64,000 bases of DNA from Phallusia fumigata (lineage: Eukaryota; Chordata; Ascidiacea; Phlebobranchia; Ascidiidae). Under the pieces are notes generated by a model that ran no database searches, had not been told where the DNA came from, and saw only the letters and a program-made list of their open reading frames with translations. A program made the translations under genes and the position numbers. The stretch covers positions 1 through 64,000 of the forward strand of contig QXVZ01020756.1 of NCBI GenBank assembly GCA_008931825.1. The letters run 5' to 3'. Below are positions 20,072 through 32,000 of the stretch, piece by piece (the first letter of the stretch is position 1; each line of letters opens with the position of its first letter).

Positions 20072-23000
20072 CTGGCAAAAAGCACACAATTTTTTTTCTG
20101 ATAAAGCACCAGCAAATCATGATAAAATGTAATAGATGATTTTATCCCCAAATAGGCTAGGGATGGGAGGTTAGATTTTATTTTTTTGATTGCACCAGCT
20201 CATTATTAAATCTGCTTATTTCAAAAAGTTTCAAATGTAAATTAAGAACAAGAACAGATACCTGTAATTTTGCTTGTTCTGTTTCTATTTCAACTTCCCT
20301 TTGGTTAATGAGTCGAATCTATAAAAAACAACCAAACTGTTTTACCTTATGTACTGCAGATACTTGTTTGGTATTGATATTTGGGTTTAAGCAAACAAAA
20401 TGATGGTTATGTGTATTTTATTAAATTTACAGAAAATATATACGTAGTATGCAAAACTTATTCTTTAAAAATAATTTCAATAAGTTGTTGCTTACCTGAG
20501 AAGCTGGTAGTAATGGCATGAGCTCATTTAAAGTTTGTACTTCAAGTTGCACTTTTTTTAGCTCCTGGAGAAGAAAGTTACATTTGTAAAGGGTGATCAT
20601 TTAGAACCGCAAACCAGTCAATGTGCTGACTTACTTTTTCAATCTGTTTTTGTGCATTTTTTAATCCATCATTTTCAGCTTCCAACTGGTCAACTTCATT
20701 GCATACTTGCATGTAATCTGTTCTCCACTTGTTATATTTTTTCTGCAACACCTTTAAAGCAAAATTAGCCTGTTGACCAACTGATTCTGTTGGACCAATG
20801 TTTCATCAACACCTTTGGAAAAGTTGGTTGAACTTTTGACACTCCAGCAGTGAGAATTTACTGAAGATGCTTGTAAGTTATAATTATTAACACAAAAATA
20901 TTAATGGAAAGTTTAATGTCGCACTCATTTACATGTTGCCATGTAAAATTCGACTTAATGAGGTTAGTTAAAGTCCTGTGAAATAAACCTGCCTTAATTT
21001 CAGCAAGAGCATTTTCCAAATCCTTATTGAGTTCTGATTCACTAGATCTTGTGCCAGTTCGTTTACCCTGGAAAAGAAAGAAGACTAGGATAGTTTCGGC
21101 TCAGAACAAAAAGCTTCATTGACAAAAAAACAAGTACAACAAATACTTTCAAAAAACAAGTACAACAAATATTTTCAAAAAACAAGTACAACAAATACTT
21201 TCAAAAAACAAGTACAACAAATACTTTCAAAAAACAAGTACAACAAATACTTTCAAAAAACAAGTACAACAAATACTTTCAAAAAACAAGTACAACAAAT
21301 ACTTTCAAAAAACAAGTACAACAAATACTTTCAAAAAACAAGTACAACAAATACTTTCAAAAAACAAGTACAACAAATACTTTCAAAAAACAAGTACAAC
21401 AAATACTTTCAAAAAACAAGTACAACAAATACTTTCAAAAAACAAGTACAACAAATACTTTCAAAAAACAAGTACAACAAATACTTTCAAAAAACAAGTA
21501 CAACAAATACTTTCAAAAAACAAGTACAACAAATACTTTCAAAAAACAAGTACAACAAATACTTTCAAAAAACAAGTACAACAAATACTTTCAAAAAACA
21601 AGTACAACAAATATTTTCAAAAAACAAGTACAACAAATACTTTCAAAAAACAAGTACAAAAACTGATAAGATTTTGCAACCTTTGTTTTTAATTTCTCAT
21701 TTTCTGCTTCAAGATTGTCGACTTCCTTGCAAACTTCCAAATAGTCAAGATGTCGTTTGGAGTACTTCCTTTGTAAGTTCTGTAAATAAATCAACTGTGA
21801 CTTTCTTGAGCATCCTGCTCTATATGCATTAGAAATTAGAAAGGCGGCTGCCGGCTTTTATTGTATTGTCAATGTTGTCACACATACATTAAAAAAGGTT
21901 ATATATTCACTACATTATTTTACATTGGATCATCTAGTTACTCCAGTTGTAATGACATGGTTGTTGCACCAGGCAGAAACGCATAGGTCCCACACGTGCA
22001 AAGCTATTGTATTAATTGTAGGAAACAGTGAATATATGTTAAATTGTTTTTTGGAAATAACTTTTTTTATTTAGTAAAAGAGTTACAACAACCTTAACAG
22101 AAGAAAACAGAACGACCCATTACTAGCTCAGTCTACAAACTTTAGGGGCAACTACTGGGGCTGTGGGAATCAACACAGCAATCAATTCACCACAACGGAA
22201 TGTTCTGCAAAATTGCCCATTTTGGGGAGCTACAGGGATAACTGCTATGCAACTTCATGACTGTAGGTAACACTTCCAACAGCTTTAATTAGTTAAACAT
22301 TTTATGCCAAAAATGAATGGACAAGCCTGCAGGGGAGAAAAAAACAAGAGAAAACAATATGTGGACAATAATTCTTATTTGTTTTTCAATACTCGTTTAA
22401 ATTTAGCAGTTTTTGGTCCAGCAACCGTTATAAATGCTTATGCTTCAATGAAGTATTAAAGATCCAGACCATGTCAACCCATCTGGTGAATATGTTTGTT
22501 ATTTTAATCACAATGAGTAGTGCGGTTTGCTTTTGTAGTTACCTCCATTTTTTGGTCAAGCTCTTTAAATTCAGTTTGTAGTTGGTCGAACTCCTGGGCC
22601 TTTTTCACCAAATTTTCATTCTATTACACAAAAGATGTATTTGCTAGATGCTGCTAAATATGTTACGTTACATTTAGCCTTGCATTCTGCTCAAAAATCC
22701 AATTTATTTCCTGTGTTAACTTTTTTAACTTACATCAGCACTGGCGTCAACTTTTTGTTTCAATTCCTCAGTTTCAGCCTCAAACTGCTCAACTTCTTTG
22801 CAAACTTGTAAATAATCCATGTGTAGTTTGCTGTACTTGCCTTGTAAATCCTAAAACAATTTAATTTAAAACCTGAATTTTTTTTCCAGTGTCAAATCTA
22901 AACATTTCAGTTTGTTAAGTTTTTTTGTTCATTTATTGGATATTCTTGTTTTGAGGTAAACGACTTAGGTTTTATTCAAAAGCCCCAAGAGAAACATCCG

Positions 23001-26000
23001 GAAAATTCTGATCACCAACTTTGCCAATAAACCTTGTCTCCTAACACAGTGATTGAGAACCTTTTACAGTTTAATTTTTGTAATTTTTAGAAAAATTTAG
23101 GAACTGATGGAGTTACATACTAAAATGATCTATGCAAGCAACAGAAAAGTCTACCACAATTAATCAGTTGCATGGAAAAGATCATATTCAAATTAAGGTT
23201 TACCTTGTGCAGTGTCATACATAAAAAACAAAAAGTAATAAAATTGTTGGTTGTTTTGTAGACCCAATAAATGCTGTACAGCTCTTGCACCAAATTACCT
23301 TGAATTTCTGTTCTGATTCATCTGCCTTCTGTTTCATGAGGTCACAGTCTTGCGTCTTCTGTAGTAAAGCATCTTGATTCTGCAATTTGAACAGTTAAAC
23401 ATGTTTGCGTAGGATTTCTAGCGTTTGAATCAAAGGGGGACTTGTTTGTTTGTGCATTAGACAACAAATCTTACAGTAGTTAGGTATTGTCTTACCCTTA
23501 AGGTTCCTTCAATCTCTGTTATTTTCTCTTGTAGTGAGAGACATTCACAGGTTTTTGCCTCAAGGTTTTGTTGCTAAAAAGGAAGTTAAAGTTAAAGTAA
23601 GCAAAGTTTTATTTCATTTGGTTTCAGCAGAAATTTATTAATCTTTGATTGTTATGTAGACAGTGGATCACTTTCTGAAATTTCTAAGAAATTTTACTAA
23701 AATTTTCACATTGACATACCTACAACCCACTTTTTCCATTTTTTTTTAATGAACAACTTAACCAAAAAGCAAAAAAAAACACATTAAACTTACACATTTT
23801 GAAAATTCTTCATTTTTTTGTTTTAATTGCACTTGCAATTTTTCCTCCTCCAGTTTGACCTTAAACAGAAATCCATCAATGATTTAAAATCAATTTTTAA
23901 TTACTAAATGAAAAATCAACAACTAATTTACCATCTCGATATAGCGGTTGGTTTCCTTTTTCGAGGCTCTGTTAGCTTCATCAATTTCTGACAGAAAATC
24001 ATTTCTCTGCAATTCCAGTCTTTCGTCGAATTGTTGAATCTTATTAAAGTGCAAGATAACATTTGGGTTTTGTTGTGATCAGTTTAGATTTACATCTATG
24101 TGTGGTAACCATTTGCCTGAATCATTGCTGAACTTTTTCCTTAATTTCAGCAGGCAAGTTTTAAAACATAGGCCAACAGTATTTGGAGGTGTAAAGTTTC
24201 TTTAGCCATTAAGTGGAAAAATAATTTAGGGTTAGAAGGCAGCAACCAGAAAAGAGAAAGATGAACGAGAAGAACAGACATGAATACCTGACTGGTAATG
24301 ATTTAAGGTTCCACTATTAGCGATTTTATTGCCTAGTGGTTACATAGTTGGTATGGATGTCTCCAGTGTTTAAGAGGGCAGGTTAGTACCTGTGCAGCTA
24401 ACCACCTTGTGTAAATCATGTAAATTATTCTGTATCATTTGTTGTATGAAAAAACTGTAACAGTTCATGTGAATCAAGTTCTTTGTTCATGTTTTTTGTA
24501 TGTTTTTGTTACTTAAACAACATCCAATCAAAATAATCTTTTTCTAAATTCTGGCATACCATCAACAGAACAAAAAAGATGTAAGGATGTTGATAGAAAA
24601 GATGGTCACTCTAAAAAAGTTGTTACAAACCCAAGTCTTATATGAATTTTGGAAGAATGACATGTGAAGTTGCAAGTAACAAAAAGCAACAATACCAGAC
24701 TGTTTTTAACTTTGAGAATTACCCCACAACTATAATTAGATTTTCTGTGGTCAAGGGTGTTTCACCATTTAACATCTGTGTTTGGTAATTATAGTCAAAT
24801 AATGACTGCCAAGCATTTTTAGATTTCCATACCTTTGCTTCTTTTTCATTTATAGCAGCTTTCAGTTCCTGAATAATGTCAACAAGTCGCTTCTTCTCGT
24901 TGTCAGCTCCATGTAAGTCACTTTCCATCTAAAATAAAAAACATCACCAAATTGCTAAAAAAAATATATAATATATTGCTTAACAAGAGGTTCAATTTCA
25001 AATCTAACCCAGCATTTCATCACTTGCATATTTGTAGTTAACAAGAATAAAAGTTGGAACAATTTTGTAGCAATCCCATTTTTGTACCAAGACAGCCGGT
25101 AGTTAAGGATGCACAGAGAGCATTTTCCTTTTTATAGCATGGAGTACAACTATGAAACAAACTAAAGATTTTTAGAAACCTTTTCTTTTAAACTCTGCAA
25201 CTCGTTTTGCAGTTCCTCGACATGAGCAGTGCGTGAAACTTTTGTTTTCATTTCTTCCAACTCTTTACAAAGTTTCAGATTTACTTCCTACAAAAACAAG
25301 ATAAACCTAAATGACATTGCTGAATAAAGTCAATAATTTTGTTGCTGCAAGCTACATACAAAATTCACTTAAAATTGCTACCAGTCCCATAAAAACGTCT
25401 TGTTGTAGTGATTACATTTTTACCATGTAAGACATGTGGTATTGATATGTTTCTTTTTGTCTGAAAGGATCATCAGTGGACTTAACTTTGCAACACATAC
25501 TAGTAATGCCCTAAATACAATTTAGGTTTCCTGTGCTTTATTATTTGGTTAAACCTATTGTTTTGTTTTCATTTTATAACACATTATGCACCTAATAAGC
25601 TCAGTTGATTACCTCTGTCTGTTTTAATGCAAAAGAATGTTGCTCCTTCAGCCTGGCCATATCCTTCTCGATGACCAGTTTTATAGATGCAAACTCTGTG
25701 TTGTCTTGATTCAGTTTATCAAGCTTCGATTGCATGACACACAGCCGTTCTTCCTTTTGCTCATTCTCAGCCACACTTGAATGAAGCTTCTCACTTAGCA
25801 TAACCAATTCGGCACTCTTAGACTGCAGTTTCTCTTCGATAACCATTACAGCCTCTTCTTTGATCTTACATTCTTCTTCTAATCTTGCAACTTTGGCAGT
25901 TTCAATCTTGAGGTCACTTTTAGTGGAGTCACATGATTCAGTGAGGGCTTCAATTGTTGTTTTGAGTTTTTCCAAATCCAGCCTTTCACTTTCATGACAT

Positions 26001-29000
26001 GTCTTTGCGATTTCAAGGTCGGTTTTCTGCTGTTTTATCACTTCAAGGTCATGCTTAAGCTCATTGATTTGAATTTCCTGTTCTTTAATAGTTAAAGTAA
26101 GTTTTTCAGCATTGTCCTTTGATGAAATGGCAGCTGATTCAAGAGTGGAGCATTTTTCAGTCAAAGTTGTAAATTCCTGATACAGGACAAGGAAGTTCTT
26201 TTCTGCTTCTGAAAGATCTCTTTGTGCATTTAAGGCCTCAATAAGAGGAGTTTTATCTTCAGAAACACACCTTTTGAGATCTTCAACCTGAACTTCAAGA
26301 TCTGATTTTTCATCTTTTTCAAATTTAAGCTGATTGTTTAACAAATCAATTTCACTTTTAAGTGACTTTACATTTTCCTCTAACTGATCTCGTTCCAAAA
26401 TAAAATCAGTTAGTTCTGCTTCTTTTTTAACAAGGAGGTCTTTGACGGAAGCAACGTCTTTCTGTTGTGCATCACTATCATCCTTGGCCTTTTGGAGCTC
26501 CTTCATCTCATTTTCACGCTCCTTTAAAAGCTGAGTCAGTTGTTCTTGGTCACCACGGCTACGGCGCAACTCTAAAGCTGAAACATCCAGTAAATCCTGA
26601 AGATCCAAAATCTTAGTTTCACAAATCTTGTGATCGAGACCACTATTAGAGACAGAAGTTGTGTCATTTTTCTCAACCTTTTCTGTAGCTTCCTTAAGAA
26701 GAACAGTAGTGTTTTTCAGTTCGCTCACCTTTTCATCCAAAAGTTTCTTCTCAGATTCAAGGAGCTCATTCAGATATTTTATTTCCTTTTCAGATCTCTC
26801 TGACTGAGTCTTAAACAGTTCTTCACTCTTTTTCTGCTCAGATTCTAAAATCTCTATCTGCTTCTCACAGCTTTTGAGAGATCCACCAAGTTCCTCAACC
26901 AGTCTTGATTTTGCATCTATTTCTTTTTGCATTTGAGCCAAACTTTCCTTTAGCCCAATTGTATTTTCAATTTCTTCCTGCAACATAGAATTTCTTTCTG
27001 TTAACGCAGCAACAGAGGCAGTGTGCTCACAAGTGAGGTTTCCAATTTCACTTTTCAGTTCTGTAACCTCCGCACGTAGGCTGGATAGATATTGTTCAGA
27101 CTGTGCGACTGAAACTTTAGCTTCTTCAGTAACCAATGCTGCATTTTCATTTGCTACCATGAGTTCCTTTTGTAATGCATCAATCAATACTTCATCACTT
27201 GATATTTTTTCTTTCAAATTCAAAATGGTTGTTTTTAATTCCTCACCAGCTCTGTTTTCCGCAATGACGGCAGAAAGTTTATTTTGCAATGATCTTATAA
27301 AATCATCATCGCTCGAAATTTTCTCCTTTAAATTAGAAATTGTTGTTTTGAGTTCCTCAGTCAAACTATCTTTGCTTGCAATTGAACACCTAAGTTCATC
27401 TACCTCTGTTTTATATTTTGATTTCAAATCCATGTACTGCGTTGTCAAATTCTCAATCGCATTCATCTCAATTTTAACATCTTCTGTTGATAAAATCCTC
27501 TGTTGGTCCTTAAATTTTAATTCAAGCTCTGAAATTATCTTCTCAGCATTTTGCAACTGTGTTGATTTCGAATTTAGTTGGTCATTCTGATCGAAAACCA
27601 ATTTTTCGAGTTCCTTATTTTTGGTTTGAACATCATCCAACACTACCTTGAGTTCCTTTGCTGTTTCACTTAAAGTTTTGTTTTCTGATTTGACTTCTTC
27701 GATTTGATTAGTAAAATCGGTATCAGAAGATGACACAATGCTTTCCAGCTGTGCCTGTAGGCCTCTGTTTTGTAATTCAAGATCATTAAGTTCCTGTTTT
27801 AGCTTTTCATAGTCTGGACTCAGTTCACTATGTTGATTGATAAGACCAGTATTGTTAGAAGTTGCATCTTTGGTCTCTGATTGAATTTTACTTTTTGCCA
27901 ACTCTTCAATTTCATCACACAGCTGTTTATTTTCGGACTGTAATGTTGTAATTTGGAGTGTCATCATTTCTGTGGTCTTTTCGTTTTCGGAAAGTTTTTG
28001 TTCAAGTTCAAGTATTAAGTCTTTCAATCTTTCAAGTTCTTCAACTTTCTGTTTCAAAGCATCAGCAATCTCTGAATCACTGTTGTTAATACAAATTGAC
28101 TTTTTAACATCTATTTCAGCTAACAAAGCCTCCAAATCAGAGAATTCTTTTTTCGATTTTTCTAATTCTTCACACAGATCTTTGTTCTCAGATTGCAAGG
28201 AGAAAAGATTTTCTTTCAGTACTGTATTGTTTTTCAATTCCTCGGTCAGTTTGTGCTGGTTTACTTCAAGAAGCTCATTACTTTCAGCTACTTTTAGATT
28301 CAAACTTTCTATGTCATTGACAAGAGTATTTTTGCATTCCTCTCCTTCCATCAGTTTAACTTGCTGTTCCTCCAAAGACTTTGTAAGCTCTTGATTCTGG
28401 ATTTGGACTTCATTTAATGCCTCATTCAGTTGCGTGTACTCGTGGTACAACCTTACAAAATTTTGCTGGGTCTCATCTAAATGCTCCTGCCCCTCTAGCA
28501 ACTTCATTTGCTCTTCTTTTTTTGCATTTACAGATATTTTTAGCTCCTCGAGTTCACACTGTAGAGTCTCAACTTGTTTTTCGCATAGTTCAAGTTTTTC
28601 TTCAGCAGCATGCAGCTGTTGTCGATATTCATCCACTTTTGTTTGAGAGCTATTTTGTAGTAATTTAAAATCTGCTGCCATGGAATTTATTTTCTGTTGA
28701 AACTGCTCTTCATTTTGCCTTTCAGCTCCATCACTCATTTTCAATTGTGCTTCTTTTTGGAGAAGATCTTCCTGCAGTTCTTGCAACTTTTTCATCATAT
28801 CACTTTCCTGTAGTTGTTCATCTTTCTGCAACATGCCTGTTCTTCTTTCCATTTCCTCTGAAAATTCTGCTTTGACTAAAAGTTCTTCTTTAACCACAGG
28901 GAAGTCCTGCTTTCTTTTGGCTTCCATTTCTTGTAACTGTTCTGCTTTTTCTGAAATGTCCTCTTCCAGCTTTTTGAGTTCAATCTCTTTTGAGTTCAAA

Positions 29001-32000
29001 CTGCTTTGTAAGATTTCTATCTTTTTTATTAGGTTTTCCTCTGCCTGCTCAGAATGTGGTTCCTTTTCATGTCTACTTTTTTCGAATGATTCAAGTTTTT
29101 CAGAAAATTCTTGTCTCAAAACCTCTTCTTTTGCATGAAAACCAGTTTGAATGACTTGAAATTCCTTTGCTGCATCCTCTTGCATTTTTGCAAGATCTTC
29201 CTCTTTTTCTTTCAAGGCAGTCTGTAAGGCTTCCACCTCCGATGCTAAATCCACAATTTTTGTTTTCATTTCCTGAGTTACCTCAGTATGACCTTCCTGT
29301 TTTTCAACCAAGGCCTTTTGGGTTGTCTCCACTTCAGATGTTAATTCCCTGATTTTCATCTCTAACTGTTGAACAATCTCAACATGTTCCTCATTCCTCT
29401 TCATCATATTTTCCTCTTTTTCCACAAACACTATTTTGGCTTCTGTTATCTCCGCTGACAATTCCTTGATGTTAGCCTTTAAGCCTTGGATTACTTTCAG
29501 GTGTTCTTCATCGCTTGCATCCAAACTCCTAATTTTTGCAGCATCTTCCTCTTGTTTTGTTTTTAGAGCGCAAATTTCTTCTTGATACTTATTCTTTTCT
29601 TCCTGCAAAATTTGAACATCCTGTTGTGCTTCTGAGAGAAGCGTATTGGAATTTTCCAACTTCTTTTTGTCTTCAGATTGCATATTTTCTGATGCCACAA
29701 ATTTTTCTTCAATAAATTGCAGATTCTTTTTGGTCTGCTCAAGATTTGCTAAAAACAAGAATTTTATTTTCAAAAATACTTTTAAATAAACTGGTAAATT
29801 AAACTTTTACCTTTTGAATACCTTACGTAAAAGTTTTAATAAATATTAACTTGCAGTCTTTCAGGGTTCGTTTCTTTTTGTGAAAATAACTGCTTTTGTA
29901 ATAGAGTTTTAATAATTTGAGATTTAAACAGCAATTAAACCTACATTTTTGCATGTTATTTTTTAAAACATGTTCAAAAATTGTATGCCGACCTTAGCTG
30001 CTGTGTCACCGTTTGACACTGTTAATCCTTTGGAAAAACTGCCAGTGTTGTAAAATGTTGGACTGACCTTTCATATCACAAATTTGAACCTCCTTCGCTT
30101 CCACCAATGCACCCAATTCCTTCTTTTGCTTTTCAGCTCTCTCTCCAGCATCTTGGTACAACAGCTTTTGTTTTTCCAATTCATTTTGGAGGCAGGTAAT
30201 CTGTTCAGCAGCTGCAGTCAAACCTTTTTGCAGTTTTTCACTTTCAGATTGTGACACTCGCAGTTGGTGCAGGTCATGCTCCAAGCTGCGCTTTTCATCT
30301 AAAATAAGTGTACATATATAGTTTGGCAAAAAAAGATTTTTTAGCACAACATAATAATTGAGCAAACATTTGAACTGAAACCCAAAGAATTCCAGTAGTT
30401 GAACTAATAACTTATTACTTAGTAACCTGAGCAAGAAAAACAGTCCAGTTGTGAGTGTGATACCAAAATGACCAGTTTATATAGAGTTAAACATCGCTCA
30501 TTTTAAGTATTTACATGTAGTGCCTCAAGGTAACGATTTTACAGAAACTAGTTTTAGACATTTCCAGATGTCATATTGTGTATTTGTACACTTAAGCAAC
30601 CCATATCAAGTTAAATATTTTCCTGTGTGTAATTCCAGTCAAGTTAAACCTTTTCCATGCAGTACCCAATCTTCTTACTCGATTTAACATGACAAACCTG
30701 CAAGTTCTTTGTTTGTTTGTTCAAGTTTCCACATGGTTTGCTTGGTAAGGTCGAGATTTTGTGTCAATCGTTTCACTTTAGCTTCAAGTTTTTGGTCGCC
30801 ACCAGATCCATGCATGAAAAAAGATGACTGACTTTGTCTTCCATCTTTTTCCTTATCATTTATCTGGAAAGTTACCCAGGTTGTGTAATAAAAGTAAAAA
30901 CAGGTTGTGTAATTAAAACTGGAAGCTGGGATGGGCCAAAACTAATAGTGTTCGATACTGAGCATCTCACATTAGTTTGCTGTGCAAAGCAAAGCATGCT
31001 TGCAGTATTATGACACCACATATACATAACCTATCAATAGATAAGTTGTCATATTTTTGTTCTTGATAAACAAATGTAGTTACTTTTGATCTTTGAGTCA
31101 CAATCACAAGTTGAAACTTGCCGTTTACAGGAGGAAACAACATAAAGATTTTTCCCATCTTAACTTGGACATTGCACGGTTAAGCAAATTTGCTTCTACC
31201 AAGCTTACTTTCATCACTAGGCCAAGAACCAAAAGCAGCAAACTGCATTGGTTGGGTCCATCCGAGCTTTAGTAGGCAAAAAAGGACAAAAAATGCAACA
31301 ATTCAAAATGTCTTAACCAAACCTCTTGCTTTAAGTCATTGCAAATTTGGAGTTGTTTCTCCAACTGATGTTGTGTAATGTCTTTTTCTGATGTGGCTTT
31401 CACCAACATCTTCTGGGTGTCATCAAGCTGCAGTTACCAAAATGGAGAAATTAGAAAAATAAAAAATGACACACAACAAACAGGTGAGTTAGTACAAAAT
31501 AACTGCATAACTTGAACCCAAAAATATGGTGTAATGTTTTTAAAGTACCTGCTTTTGCAGTTTCTCAATTTCTTTGTTTGCAACATTGCGCTCATTTGCA
31601 AATGACTCAATGGAATCCTTAGCAAGTTGATCAGCTATGTGAAGTTGTTTTTCAATTCCCAATTCTTTGTTGCTTTCAGCCAACAAAGCATCTTGGCGGT
31701 GCTCGGCAAGCTCTTGCAGTTTCTTGTTTCTGTCAAAACAAATACAATGAAAAGAAAAAGGGATAGAAATGGTAAAACTAGTTTCATTAATTTGAGCAAG
31801 GAAAAATTTTCATGCAAGGCCTAATGACCTTATGATTACATTTAAACTACATGTTTTACTTTAACTACATGTTTTATGTTAAAACACAACATTGACAGCA
31901 GTTGAACTCACTCTGCGCAAAGATCAAGTATCTTTTTCCTGCAAGATGTCAGTTCATCTCGCATCTCCCCATTCTCTTTGCTCACATCATCTCCTCCAGG

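Noticed and set aside
21119-21832. A 237-codon frame of Gln/Lys/Thr/Tyr repeats on the plus strand
   Set aside because: It is the 26-bp minisatellite read by chance; the sequence is intronic in the oppositely oriented CENP-E gene.
27021-29352. Plus-strand frames opposite the large CENP-E exon
   Set aside because: Ser/Phe-rich antisense shadows of Glu/Lys-rich coiled-coil codons, without starts, splicing or homology.
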